Assembly (NCBI GenBank): GCA_016784355.1
Contig: JADHUV010000005.1
Coordinates: 40,771-104,770 of the forward strand
DNA from: Nitrospira sp.
GTDB taxonomy: Bacteria; Nitrospirota; Thermodesulfovibrionia; UBA6902
Length of the DNA stretch: 64,000 bases
Direction of reading: 5' to 3'
The position numbers and the translations under genes were made by a program. A model generated the notes under the pieces. The model saw nothing but the letters and a program-made list of their open reading frames with translations. It did not search any database and was not told the DNA's origin. This document shows, piece by piece, positions 1-8,888 of the stretch (position 1 is the stretch's first letter; every line of letters begins with the position of its first letter).

Positions 1-2315
1 AGCATCTGCGACTGGGTATTCTTAATGTTTTCATAGGCATCCTTCAATAACTCATTTTTTGTCTTTAGCACATGCATCATATTGTTAAATTGTTCTCCTA
101 TCTCCAGGATAGGATTTGAAGTTGCTTTTTTATAAACAATACACTCGGAGCAGTTGCCATATTTCTGCGCAAATTCGCCCTGAACCTGACCGCCGCAATA
201 GGTGCCGGCAACCTGCCAGCAACGTTCCGGTTCAATCCCGTAACATGGACAATTTATCTTACCGCAATTTTTCATCTCATAGCACTTAGCCATGTAATCG
301 TTATGAATCACTATCTCATAATCAGTATTCATAGTGACATTCTGAATCAGGTTAGATATCTGCTCCAATGCCGTTTTAATCGCCTCCCGACTGGCCTCAA
401 TTTCTGCACTGGTATGCTCCAGTTCTTCTGTAATAGCTTTAATCTCCGTGGTTTCATGCAGTGTAATTACATTACCGGCAAGTGCCAACTCCGTGTCTTC
501 AATCACGTATGAGGTCATAGAAAACCAGCGTCCAGAACCCTGATGATAAAGTTCTATTGACCCGGCATAAAAGGTCTGGGCAATAAGCCCCAGTTCTGAG
601 AGTAATATCTCCCAGTCCATCCCCAATATGTCCTCATTTAATTTACCGGCAAAGCTGCATACAGGCTCATTGACCCTCTGAATCTTCCCTGCATTATCTG
701 CCAGGATTATAAGATCTCCTACACAGTCCATGATCTTCTGACGCTCCTTATTGGTGGCATCAAGTTCCTTAAATAAAGTCTTCAATTCATCATTTTTTAC
801 AGCAAGCTCTATATTGCTCTTATGCAGCTTATGCTCCACCGCTTTTCTATCCGTTATGTCCTCGCAAGAGCTAAGTACACCGGTAACATTTTTACCCTCC
901 CGAAGAACAGACATATTCCATAACATCACTCTTTCCTGACCGTCACACCTGTTAACTAAAAACTCACCTGTCTGAATTCCGTCATAACTGCCAGAAATTA
1001 AACCGGTAAAAATCTCTCTTACACGCCGCCTATCAGATGCAGTCACATACTCATCGAGCCAGTTTTTACCGATAATCATAGACTTATCACAACCCATTAT
1101 CTCACAGCCCATCCTGTTTATACGCGTCACTTCATAATCAGTATTTACAGCAATAATCATGACACCGGCAACATCGAAATAGTTCTGAGTCCTGTCGCGT
1201 TCATATGATAGCGTAGCAGCTGTCTTGAACATGGCCTTATTGTAAGACAATATCTGGCGTTTCAGAAAATCAAATTGCCGCTCCATTATATAAAGTTCAT
1301 CCCCGGAGTCCAGTGCTGACTGGTTGGTATTAAGCGTCTCAGAAACAAATGCGCCCATCATTGTACTTACCTTACGTACTTTTCTTGTAATAAAAAAAAT
1401 GATTCCTGAAAATACCAGAAGCAGGGCTGCCGCCGTTATCGCCCTGTTTAGACGTTCCACGTTCAGCACAGATCCAATCATCAATTCATATTTCGCCTTC
1501 GATACTATATTCACAAAAAACATGTCAAACCTGGCGACCCTTTGACTCAGCACTTCATCTTTGAACACAAGATATTTTTCTTCAATGCGTCCAATATCTG
1601 TATTCATCGGCAGCACCCTGGCATTGCTGCTGGATATAATTTTTTCGCTATTTATTAGAGCAACAATAACATCAGAGCGATAACCTCTGAGTGCATCAAG
1701 CAGAAAATCGTTATCAAGCGGGGCGACAATCATCAGAATTGCTTCCGGAGCATTCAGCAGTCCCGGCACTTTTCGGGAAGCAATAATATACGGGATACCG
1801 CCGGCCTCAACAATATGACTTTTCAACTGACTGGCCTCTACCAAAGCCGCCATAGGCGATAATATCTCAGGCGGCAGGACTGCAGTATCTTCATGGAAAA
1901 TCTCCCTGACACGATAATGCCTGTCCAATAAAAGGGCAGATCGAATATTTAAAAAATCCTTTACAACAGATGCTCCGGCCAGCCATTCAGGTTTTTCCAG
2001 ATATTCTTTATAGGTGATATCCTCCCCCTCAGACCAGGATACTGTTTCCACATAATTACGCATTCCGACATTGGAAGATATAATTTCTGCGGACTGGAAG
2101 TGAACTGCAATATAACGCTCAATTTCGACATCGCGGTCAGCCGCTTCGACCCCAAGCTCCCTTACAAGTTCCTGATGAAAAATTTCCCTCAATTTCGCGG
2201 TCTGAAAATAATCCAGAATAGTCCAAATGGCAATCCCGACGATTAACGTTATTAAAAGAGATTTAACCGTTAGTGAGGTTTTGCTTGAAATATTTTTTAT
2301 ATAATTTCCCATCAT
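1..2315 (-). CDS. Membrane PAS/two-CW sensor histidine kinase, C-terminus beyond left edge
   Basis: About 771 codons are visible and the frame is still open at position 1, so the 3' end lies outside the window. Order from the start: membrane segment near residues 14-35, a long extracytoplasmic sensor region, a second membrane segment near 286-308, a PAS domain about 375-490, a second PAS about 522-630, then a cysteine cluster about 675-725 that begins CYEMKNCG and continues with CWQVAGTYCGG and NCSEC. This cluster matches what is called the two-CW domain. The last residues (linker ending NTQSQML) closely resemble the linker that leads into the HisKA domain of the kinase at the right edge of the window, so a kinase core is expected just outside. 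The start is a tandem ATGATG with no strong ribosome site. The signal sensed is unknown. Confidence 0.8.
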   Translation of the reverse strand, partial: MMGNYIKNISSKTSLTVKSLLITLIVGIAIWTILDYFQTAKLREIFHQELVRELGVEAADRDVEIERYIAVHFQSAEIISSNVGMRNYVETVSWSEGEDITYKEYLEKPEWLAGASVVKDFLNIRSALLLDRHYRVREIFHEDTAVLPPEILSPMAALVEASQLKSHIVEAGGIPYIIASRKVPGLLNAPEAILMIVAPLDNDFLLDALRGYRSDVIVALINSEKIISSSNARVLPMNTDIGRIEEKYLVFKDEVLSQRVARFDMFFVNIVSKAKYELMIGSVLNVERLNRAITAAALLLVFSGIIFFITRKVRKVSTMMGAFVSETLNTNQSALDSGDELYIMERQFDFLKRQILSYNKAMFKTAATLSYERDRTQNYFDVAGVMIIAVNTDYEVTRINRMGCEIMGCDKSMIIGKNWLDEYVTASDRRRVREIFTGLISGSYDGIQTGEFLVNRCDGQERVMLWNMSVLREGKNVTGVLSSCEDITDRKAVEHKLHKSNIELAVKNDELKTLFKELDATNKERQKIMDCVGDLIILADNAGKIQRVNEPVCSFAGKLNEDILGMDWEILLSELGLIAQTFYAGSIELYHQGSGRWFSMTSYVIEDTELALAGNVITLHETTEIKAITEELEHTSAEIEASREAIKTALEQISNLIQNVTMNTDYEIVIHNDYMAKCYEMKNCGKINCPCYGIEPERCWQVAGTYCGGQVQGEFAQKYGNCSECIVYKKATSNPILEIGEQFNNMMHVLKTKNELLKDAYENIKNTQSQM

Positions 2316-2487
2316 TCAGATGACTTTCTATTTGCTATATATTATGAAATTCATGACTTCTGCTGCGCCTGTAAAAAATAACCTGTCCACGAGATGGGCA
2401 GCCTGAAATGGCAAGATCCTGCCTCATATTATATGCATCGGATTTAGCATCAAAAACCTTGAAAAGATAAACAAACCCCGAAGCTTA

Positions 2488-3321
2488 TCAAGCTTTATCA
2501 TCCCCATCTGCTTTGCATTGTTTCGCATTAATAGCCTTCAACTCCTTGTTTCGGAGTTCCAGGATATGCATCATGTTATTAAACTGCTCCCCGATCTCAA
2601 ATATAGGACCTGCTATGGCATCCTGAAAAACATTACATTTGGAACAATTGCCATACTTCTGCGCAAAAGCACCCTGGACCTCTCCCCCGCAAAAAGTACC
2701 CGCCATCTGCCAGCATCTCATGGCTCCCTTGCCATGGCAGACACAATCCGTCTTCTTGCAGTCTTTAACCTCATAACATGCCTTCAGATGAGGATTATCA
2801 AACCTGGCCCCGGATTTCCTGTTTTCAATTACACTCCTGATCAGCTCAGATACTTTATCAAGGGCCTGCTCAAACTCCCTGCGATGCTCTCCAATCTCAA
2901 CATTCCTTACCTCCAGGGCCTTGCCGATGCTCCTGACCTGAGTGGTATCATGCAGCATCACCACTATACCTTCCTCATCAGTACCCTCTGATTTATAGGG
3001 GTGCGTAACAATCTCATAACACTTACTAGTAGGCTTATGAAGCATTTCCACGCTGCCGGCAAAAAAAGTATCCGCCTCCATATCGCTGTCATATAAAAGC
3101 TGTTCCCAATCCGCGCCGATAAGTTGATCCTCCGACTTTCCGACAAGCCGGGCAAAAGCACCATTATATTCTTTGATTTTCCCCTTGCTGTCAGCAAGGA
3201 CAATGCACTCCTTAACACTATTCATCGCCACAGTCCACTCTCCTGAGGCACTCACCGGCTTTGCATTTCTTTTAATTAATCTCTCAATTTCCGTAAGCAG
3301 TTCTTTGTTATCCTTATTCAT
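2488..3321 (-). CDS. Soluble PAS domain protein with two-CW cysteine cluster
   Basis: 277 aa, no membrane segment. A PAS domain covers about residues 28-135. A short coiled stretch follows, then a two-CW-type cluster at 182-234 with cysteines at 182, 188, 193, 195, 203, 211, 226 and 229. The spacing is identical to that in the membrane kinase just downstream, and the following linker (EIGEQFNNMMHIL) is also shared, but this protein stops there and has no kinase or cyclase output. It lies 172 bp upstream of the kinase on the same strand and may be cotranscribed. A role as a redox- or metal-sensing partner of that kinase is inference. The arrangement looks like a duplication of the PAS-two-CW part of the kinase. 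Confidence 0.8.
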   Translation of the reverse strand: MNKDNKELLTEIERLIKRNAKPVSASGEWTVAMNSVKECIVLADSKGKIKEYNGAFARLVGKSEDQLIGADWEQLLYDSDMEADTFFAGSVEMLHKPTSKCYEIVTHPYKSEGTDEEGIVVMLHDTTQVRSIGKALEVRNVEIGEHRREFEQALDKVSELIRSVIENRKSGARFDNPHLKACYEVKDCKKTDCVCHGKGAMRCWQMAGTFCGGEVQGAFAQKYGNCSKCNVFQDAIAGPIFEIGEQFNNMMHILELRNKELKAINAKQCKADGDDKA

Positions 3322-3596
3322 AATGCCATTGTTCCTTTTCCTTTATTAAGCTAAAAGATTTTTATCACTGTTACGATATTAATATCTCAATAAATATATC
3401 GGATTGCTAATAAAAAAGCTTAAGGATATACCTACTATCTGTGTATGATACAAATTAAATTACTTGGCAAGTTTTTCATCCATCAAAATATCTGAGCTAT
3501 TTTTCAAAATCATACAATCCATAAACTGTATTAAGTTTTAATCCATATTGCCATATAAATATCACATTTTATAGTTTTCAGCAGGCAACTAAAACG

Positions 3597-4039
3597 TTAT
3601 GCCCGGAAAAATCTATTCAGTTTGTTATATACCGCAGAACCAAGACAAATATTCAGAGTTCCGGCTAAAACGGCAAATGTGCCTACAGCAAAAACAATAT
3701 TCCAGGCTATAAAATACTGACCCAATGAAATAAAAATAAGGCTGAGCATTAACATTAAAGCCCCAAGTCCGCAGGCAAAAATATCAGCATTTCCATTTAA
3801 ATCACTAATGGATCCTTCATTCTCAGCACAAGGAATCCGCTTTGTAAGCTTAATATATAAAAGAAAGGGGTATATTTCGGACTTGCCACCGCACTGATAA
3901 ACATAATTAAACAACAGATGGCAACCAGTGGGACATTGTGAGCAGCAAAGGCAATAAATATTGCTATTCCTAGAAGCAATCTCTGAAATCTTTTTGCCTG
4001 CTTATGCACGCATGACTCTTGACCGTCTTTTTCACCCAT
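3597..4039 (-). pseudogene. DUF4395-like membrane protein split by a -1 frameshift
   Basis: Two overlapping frames together make one DUF4395-like protein. The first runs from ATG 4039 (AAAGG eight bases upstream) through residues like CVHKQAKRFQR, a membrane segment and SPKYTPFFYI. The second, one frame back, supplies KRIPCAENEG, two more membrane segments and the typical ending with CLGSAVYNKL. The change of frame falls around 3845-3862, in a pyrimidine-rich run (CCCCTTTCTTTT on the coding strand). The organism may have lost the gene, the assembly may have an indel, or slippage may occur; the sequence alone cannot decide. DUF4395 proteins are small membrane proteins of unknown function. Confidence 0.65.
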
Positions 4040-4278
4040 AATAATAACCTTTGTGTGCCCCCTGAATGTACCGGAAAAAATCATTTACTCCTTACGATAA
4101 TGCTTATTATATCGGATTTTCAGCACTCAGCCTTTAATTTCCCTAAGGGATTACCTTAAGCACACTAGAAGTATAAGGTACAGTCATCTGCCTGCATTCA
4201 GCACATAGCACTAGTTTTGTCAGGAAATAAGAGGCCATCACCTTCTGCTTCAAGCACGGTTTATGCTATTATGGAACG

Positions 4279-4971
4279 ATGATAAACAAGAAAATTCTTA
4301 TAGTTGAAGATGAAGTCAAGATCTCTGATATCGTGAAGGCATATCTGGAAAAAGAAGGCTTTACAACAACTGTAGCGCCTACCGGGCAAAAAGCCATCTC
4401 TTTACTGAAAGAACGATATGACCTGATTATACTGGATCTCATGCTTCCTGATATGTCCGGGGAGGACATCTGCCAGGTCGTAAGAGAGGACTCCGATACA
4501 CCTATTATCATGCTTACGGCAAAAAGTGATGAAGACGACCGGATTCACGGACTTGGAATCGGGGCAGACGATTATGTGGTCAAGCCCTTCAGTCCCAGGG
4601 AGCTTGTGGCACGGGTCAAGGCCCACCTCCGACGCGTTAAAGGGAAAAAAGATACTTCCAGTTTCAACAGCAGGGATCTGGTCATAGACCCGCTGAGATT
4701 CGAGGTAAGAAAAAATGATATCACTGTTATACTTACCCCGACAGAATTCAAACTGCTGCAATGTCTATCTGAACATCCCGGACAAGTCTTTACCAGACTG
4801 CAGCTTGTCAATGTAATCCTGGGCTATGACTTTGAGGGCTATGACAGGACCATTGATGCCCACATAAAAAATATACGCCATAAAATCGAGGACAACCAGA
4901 AGTCCCCCTCCTATATTAAAACAGTCTATGGAATAGGATATAAATTTTCCGGACAGGCTGATGCGGACTAA
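4279..4971 (+). CDS. OmpR-family response regulator
   Basis: 230 aa. The N-terminal receiver domain has the acidic pair E10-D11, phosphoacceptor D53 (ILDLMLPD), the conserved Thr in MLTAK and the Lys in VKPF. The C-terminal half is a winged-helix DNA-binding domain of the OmpR/PhoB type ending with the usual TVYGIGYKF strand. It overlaps by 11 bp with the sensor kinase that follows, so the two form a coupled two-component system. The target genes are not known; the secreted protein and selenoprotein downstream on the same strand are possible but unproven members of its regulon. Confidence 0.93.
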   Translation: MINKKILIVEDEVKISDIVKAYLEKEGFTTTVAPTGQKAISLLKERYDLIILDLMLPDMSGEDICQVVREDSDTPIIMLTAKSDEDDRIHGLGIGADDYVVKPFSPRELVARVKAHLRRVKGKKDTSSFNSRDLVIDPLRFEVRKNDITVILTPTEFKLLQCLSEHPGQVFTRLQLVNVILGYDFEGYDRTIDAHIKNIRHKIEDNQKSPSYIKTVYGIGYKFSGQADAD

Positions 4972-6322
4972 ACTTTTCTGCTCATTCATTGCGGTTATTC
5001 TGCTTGCACTTCTCTCAAATGTCGTCTTTGAAAAACTGATAATCCGGGACTTTAACAATTACATTCTTGGAACCGCGGAAGACAGGACTTACTGGATAAT
5101 GGCCTCTGTCGAGGGAAGCCACAGCGACAGCGGATGGAATATGACTCTGCTGGCAGAATCTGTCCACTGGAGCATGATGCTGGGGTTTGAAACATATATA
5201 GAGGATATGTACGGCGAAAAGGTCCTCTCCTCAACCGATGTACTGGCAACGATGAATCCAAACATGATCACCAGAATGAGTTCCCTTTTAAACCTTACCT
5301 CCATCACAGGCGAATTTACGTGGTACCCGTTATTTGCACAGGGGGAAGAACTGGGCAAACTGTATGTAAGGCCAGTTGAAAAACTCGGCACTGTTGCGCT
5401 GAAGGAAGAGATATTCAGACAGCGGGGTAAAGAGTTTCTCGCCATCTCTTTCCTTATTGCCGGAGGCGGTGCTGTTGCGCTTTCTTTCCTTTTTTCCAGC
5501 TACCTCTCAAAACCCATCCGCAGACTCACTGCCTCCGCTGAAAAGATTGCCGGTGGAGATTTCTCTGTACGCCAGCCAGTCAGGCCCAGAAAAAAGAGTG
5601 ATGAAATAGACCGCCTGACCAGCACTTTTAATTATATGGCCGAGGCCCTCAGAAAAGAGGATGAGCTTCGCAAGCACCTTACTTCCAATATCGCTCACGA
5701 ACTTCGCACCCCCTTAACTATAATAAAAGGCAATCTTGAGGCCGTTGATGACGGGATAATAACCGACACAAAGACAGTCATGGCTACAATCAGACAAGAG
5801 ATTCATAGGATAATAGAACTTGTCGAGGGTATAGAGGATGTTACACGGGCAGAGGCAAGTTTTTTTCGAAGAGGAGAACCTGAGACCATAAACCTGAAAC
5901 ATTTTATTGAGGACGCTGTCAGCCCATTCACAAAGCTCGCTGAAAGAAAAAATATATATATAAAAACGAGTGGTCCATCATTAAATGTCGAGACCTACCC
6001 TGATAAGCTGCACATAATATTGAAAAACCTGCTTTCCAATGCTTACAAGTTCACCGACAGTGGAGGCATAACAATTCACTGGAATTCAATAGAACGCACT
6101 GAAACTAAAGGCTTTTATATAGATATCGAGGACACTGGCAGGGGCATTGAAACTGCTAGTCTGCCGGAGATCTTTAAACGCTTTCACAAGGGCGAAGATT
6201 CCGACGGCAAAGGACTTGGCCTCTCAATTGTACAGGAACTTGTCAGGGTCATAGGTGGAGAGGTCGAAGTCTCCAGCCATGAGGGAACGGGATCAAAATT
6301 TAAACTTAGATTTTACGCCTAA
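4961..6322 (+). CDS. HAMP-containing sensor histidine kinase, partner of the preceding regulator
   Basis: 453 aa. A membrane segment lies at about 5-25, a periplasmic sensor region follows, and a second membrane segment is at about 158-178. Then come HAMP (about 179-232), HisKA with phosphorylated H246 in NIAHELRTP, and a HATPase domain with N box NLLSNAYKF, G1 DTGRGI and G2 GKGLGLSIV. The architecture is that of BaeS-like kinases. Its start overlaps the regulator gene, so translation is probably coupled. The ligand is unknown; the periplasmic part has no recognisable family by eye. Confidence 0.92.
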   Translation: MRTKLFCSFIAVILLALLSNVVFEKLIIRDFNNYILGTAEDRTYWIMASVEGSHSDSGWNMTLLAESVHWSMMLGFETYIEDMYGEKVLSSTDVLATMNPNMITRMSSLLNLTSITGEFTWYPLFAQGEELGKLYVRPVEKLGTVALKEEIFRQRGKEFLAISFLIAGGGAVALSFLFSSYLSKPIRRLTASAEKIAGGDFSVRQPVRPRKKSDEIDRLTSTFNYMAEALRKEDELRKHLTSNIAHELRTPLTIIKGNLEAVDDGIITDTKTVMATIRQEIHRIIELVEGIEDVTRAEASFFRRGEPETINLKHFIEDAVSPFTKLAERKNIYIKTSGPSLNVETYPDKLHIILKNLLSNAYKFTDSGGITIHWNSIERTETKGFYIDIEDTGRGIETASLPEIFKRFHKGEDSDGKGLGLSIVQELVRVIGGEVEVSSHEGTGSKFKLRFYA

Positions 6323-6434
6323 TGATAAATTCGCTTATGCATTCTATGAGTACCGCCCCAAATAACAGGACCGAGCATTTCATATTTTCTTCACTATTTA
6401 CTGTTAAGTTAGTCTATAAGGTGACAAAATCAAT

Positions 6435-6758
6435 ATGAGACATTCAGCTTTACAGACAACCCTGATATTATTAATACTAGCCTGGTCTATTACTGGCTTT
6501 GCCCAGCACCACAAAAAGCCGGTAACCCCATACGGGGACTTTGGGAGTGACTGTTCCCACTACGGAAATTGCAAAAAGCACATGACACATGAAGAGGCAA
6601 AAAAAGCCATGATAGAATATTATCATCACAAGGGTATGCATGTTGAGCTTGAGAACAACAAGGGCAGGTTTATAAGGGCAAAGGTAAAGAAAAATGACAA
6701 GGTAGTGGACAGGATTATCTTTGACCGCCGCACAGGACGGGTAAAATCGATTTACTAA
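6435..6758 (+). CDS. Small secreted protein of unknown function
   Basis: 107 aa. Residues 1-23 look like a signal peptide with likely cleavage after GFA. The mature part is basic, rich in His and Lys, contains two Cys (SDCSHYGNC) and a motif with His-Glu near HMTHEEA. The C-terminal half has alternating charged and hydrophobic residues ending in FDRRTGRVKSIY, suggesting a small beta domain. It lies 18 bp ahead of the selenoprotein gene and is likely cotranscribed with it, so a role in periplasmic metal or redox handling is possible but only inferred. I do not recognise the family. Confidence 0.75.
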   Translation: MRHSALQTTLILLILAWSITGFAQHHKKPVTPYGDFGSDCSHYGNCKKHMTHEEAKKAMIEYYHHKGMHVELENNKGRFIRAKVKKNDKVVDRIIFDRRTGRVKSIY

Positions 6759-6776
6759 TTGAACAAGGAGGGAATC

Positions 6777-7232
6777 ATGGGAAGTAAAAATAAAACGGCT
6801 GAACCGCCAGAAAAAACAGGCAAGCAAGGCATAGCACTATGGGTTGTTGCCGGCATAGTTGTTGTGGTGGTAGTTCTTGCCATATCCGGCAACCTGCCAT
6901 TTATCGGCAGCAAGGCGGAGGGAGGAAAGTCATTTAATCTTACAGGTAAAGAAACCAGACCTGTCATAGATGCTGCCCAATTCACCGGACAGACCAGGCA
7001 GTCATATGCTGCGGCCAAAAAATATCCCGATGCGTTTAATGAAGTATTCTGTTATTGCTACTGTGACCAGCCGCCGTTTCATCATAAGACACTGCTGAGC
7101 TGTTTCGTGAATAACCACGGAGCCGGTTGACAACTCTGCCAGAAGGAGGCCTTGAGGGTCGCCCAATTAGTAGAAGAAGGAAAGTCGATTACAGATATCA
7201 AAAAAGCAATTGACAGAGAGTTCGGTAATTAA
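6777..7232 (+). CDS. Putative selenoprotein: PCYCGC-motif-like membrane-anchored protein (Sec at TGA 7128)
   Basis: Read through one in-frame TGA this is 151 aa. ATG 6777 has AAGGAGG five bases upstream. A single membrane segment sits at about 27-46 and the rest is extracytoplasmic. The C-terminal half has the PCYCGC family layout: an FCYCYC cluster (D-Q follows where the family has Gly-Cys), HHKTLLSCF, then HGAG-U-QLC-QKEA and the helix containing GKSITDIKKAID. In the family the residue at the TGA is Cys of HGxxCxxC, so Sec118 and Cys121 form a UxxC redox motif. Coding with normal family residues continues for 33 codons after the TGA to TAA 7232. A hairpin follows at the same distance as in the TlpA-like gene nearby. 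Function is unknown; a periplasmic thiol or selenol redox role is inferred. The alternative is a nonsense mutation. Confidence 0.8.
7139..7157 (+). promoter_or_regulatory. Candidate bacterial SECIS hairpin after TGA 7128
   Basis: Positions 7143-7146 (AAGG) pair with 7150-7153 (CCTT) around loop AGG, and 7139-7140 (CC) pair with 7156-7157 (GG) across a 2x2 internal mismatch. The loop starts 17 nt after the TGA, inside the accepted bacterial range, with G as its second base. The stem is shorter than in the other two cases, so this is the weakest of the three. It shares AAGGAG and GCCTT with the TlpA-like element. Confidence 0.5.
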
Positions 7233-7338
7233 TTTTGTAAAGAAAGGGGCAAGGGCATAAAGGGACAAGCCTGCCGGCAGGTAGGGGCACAGAGTGGAAA
7301 TGGATACAGCTTGTGCTCTATGATTTATATAAATAAGT

Positions 7339-7365
7339 ACGGGGATCTCAAATTGAGATCCCCGT
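7339..7365 (+). terminator. Rho-independent terminator of the secreted-protein/selenoprotein operon
   Basis: Arms ACGGGGATCTCA and TGAGATCCCCGT are perfectly complementary around a three-base loop and are followed by TTTTAT. It lies about 105 bp after the selenoprotein stop. Transcription of this operon therefore continues past TGA 7128, which argues against a dead gene. Confidence 0.85.
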
Positions 7366-7580
7366 TTTATATATTTTCAGAATGATATTTATAGCAGCTT
7401 TTTCAGTTAACTATAAATAACCCTTTTAACTGGTGTTAACATGTCCCCCCCTGTAGACTTCAGGATGTGTTTAAAAATTCGCCGTGCGGGGGTGACGGCC
7501 CCACACGACGTGTCGATTCGACCAACAAAGGCCGCCCTACGAATCCTTCCGAGCCGTTACGATTAATTGAGAAATCAATC

Positions 7581-7648
7581 TGTCATTCCGGACTCGATCC
7601 GCAATCCCCTGTTATAACTGGGGAGCCTGAACTAAATTCAGGATGACA
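7581..7648. repeat. Palindromic dispersed repeat (TGTCAT...ATGACA)
   Basis: The unit begins TGTCATTCCGGACT and ends AATTCAGGATGACA, with inverted ends around a central CCCC/GGGG arm. Related units are found near 19787-19910. The surrounding gap 7366-7752 otherwise holds only GC-rich short palindromes (for example at 7482-7515) and no coding signal that I can support. Confidence 0.55.
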
Positions 7649-7752
7649 TATGGTGTAATCAGGGTTTCCTTACACTGAAGGTTTCTGATAGGATTAAAAG
7701 ACAAAAAAACATTTAAAAAGGGTTGTTAATTATAAATTAACGATCAAACCAT

Positions 7753-8334
7753 TTACTGATCAATAAGCTTCTGGATCAACTCCTTAAATTCATCATTGTC
7801 CCAATCTTTATAACCAAGCGCCGAGGCAATAACATTGCCCTGCTTATCAATAAGCATCTTGGCAGGAGTAGATCTTATCCCGAACATACTGCTTACCTGC
7901 CCGGTTTCATCTAAAAGATTTGCATAAGAAAGGCCATGCTTTTTCACAGATTTTCCAACGGTAGCCTGATCCTCTCCCATATCAATCCCGACAAGCTCAA
8001 ATTTGGCATCTTTAAAGTGACGACTTAATTTCTCCAGGGAAGGCAACTCCTTCCTGCACCATGGTCACCAGGTAGTCCAGAAACTCAAAAGTACAACCTT
8101 ACCCCTGTAATCGCTCAGCGAAACCGTTCTGCCGTCCACGGCCTTTAACTGAAAATCCGGAGCGACAGTTCCGGCCTTAAGCTGATACATACCGGTTGAG
8201 GTTATCAACTCTGCAATGCTCCCGGATATAACAGTGGACTCTCCCTGCGGTTCATCACCTTTACATCCCGGAACAAAAATCAGAACAAATCCGAGCATTG
8301 TCAGAGCAAATAAATTCAGTAAATGTTTTTTCAT
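7753..8334 (-). CDS. Putative selenoprotein: TlpA/ResA-like thioredoxin-fold lipoprotein (Sec at TGA 8067-8065)
   Basis: Read through one TGA it is 193 aa. The N-terminus is a lipoprotein signal with lipobox FVPGC. APDFQLKAVDG and the strand VVLLSFWTTW lead into the active site U-P-W-C-RKELP, where thioredoxin-fold families have Cys-x-x-Cys, so Sec90 and Cys93 are the redox pair. The cis-Pro region is GIRSTPAKMLID and the end is a normal C-terminal helix. I chose ATG 8334 for its upstream AAGGA; ATG 8361 is also possible. A strong hairpin with loop start 17 nt after the TGA supports Sec insertion. A periplasmic, membrane-anchored thiol-disulfide role is expected from the family. The alternative, a nonsense mutation exactly at the nucleophile, is unlikely. 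Confidence 0.88.
8035..8056 (-). promoter_or_regulatory. Bacterial SECIS hairpin of the TlpA-like selenoprotein
   Basis: In mRNA sense the arms are CAGGAAGG and CCTTCCCTG, eight pairs with one bulged C, around loop AGUUG. The loop begins 17 nt after the UGA and carries GU, as in known bacterial SECIS elements. The hairpin lies within the coding sequence, as expected in bacteria. Confidence 0.8.
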
Positions 8335-8486
8335 ATGCTGCTTCCTTACCGCTTTTTTCATTTATTACACCACCTTAATAGCATCCAGTTCCTCCTTAGT
8401 TATTTAATGCCACACTACTAATCTGCACTGTAGATTAACAGTTCAGAACAATATGAAGCCAATTATATGAAGCCAATTAAATGACA

Positions 8487-8888
8487 TCAGTAGACATTCC
8501 CGTAATAATCTTCAATTATCTGTCCGTGATCAAAGGCAATATCCTCGGGCAGACTGTCTCTTGAAAATACCCCTATTTCCTTCGCATCATCAGCCGCCTC
8601 AGGCTTGCCCTCTGCCGTCGCTATAAAAATTGTAGACACAGTGTGATGTCTGGGATCCCTTGCCGGGTCAGAGTATGTGTGAAACTGCCTGAGTATATTT
8701 ATATCAAGACAGGTTTCCTCTTTCATCTCACGAATAACAGCCTCTTCAAGAGTTTCCCCTATATCTACAAAACCTCCGGGCAGAGCCCATCCGTAGGGCG
8801 GATTCTTTCTTTTAATAAGTACAATCCCGCCATTTATTTCTATGATCGCATCAACCGTTATATGAGGTGTCTCAGGGGTATAAACCAT
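8487..8888 (-). CDS. NUDIX hydrolase
   Basis: 133 aa, the size of a single-domain Nudix protein. The Nudix box is seen at about residues 38-60: GGFVDIGE, seven residues, then REMKEET. The residues preceding it ([16 protein letters not shown]) are like those of ADP-ribose or ADP-sugar pyrophosphatases and MutT-like proteins. The start codon overlaps the hfq stop (TAATG), so it is translated with hfq. The substrate cannot be told from the sequence. Confidence 0.88.
   Translation of the reverse strand: MVYTPETPHITVDAIIEINGGIVLIKRKNPPYGWALPGGFVDIGETLEEAVIREMKEETCLDINILRQFHTYSDPARDPRHHTVSTIFIATAEGKPEAADDAKEIGVFSRDSLPEDIAFDHGQIIEDYYGNVY

Noticed and set aside
6759..7130. A 123-aa protein ending at TGA 7128
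   Set aside because: It would end in the middle of the conserved HGxxCxxC motif, and the next 33 codons continue the family.
7753..8361. TlpA-like gene as a pseudogene with a nonsense mutation
   Set aside because: The TGA falls exactly on the redox Cys column, coding remains intact on both sides, and a SECIS-type hairpin follows. Two similar cases occur in the window.
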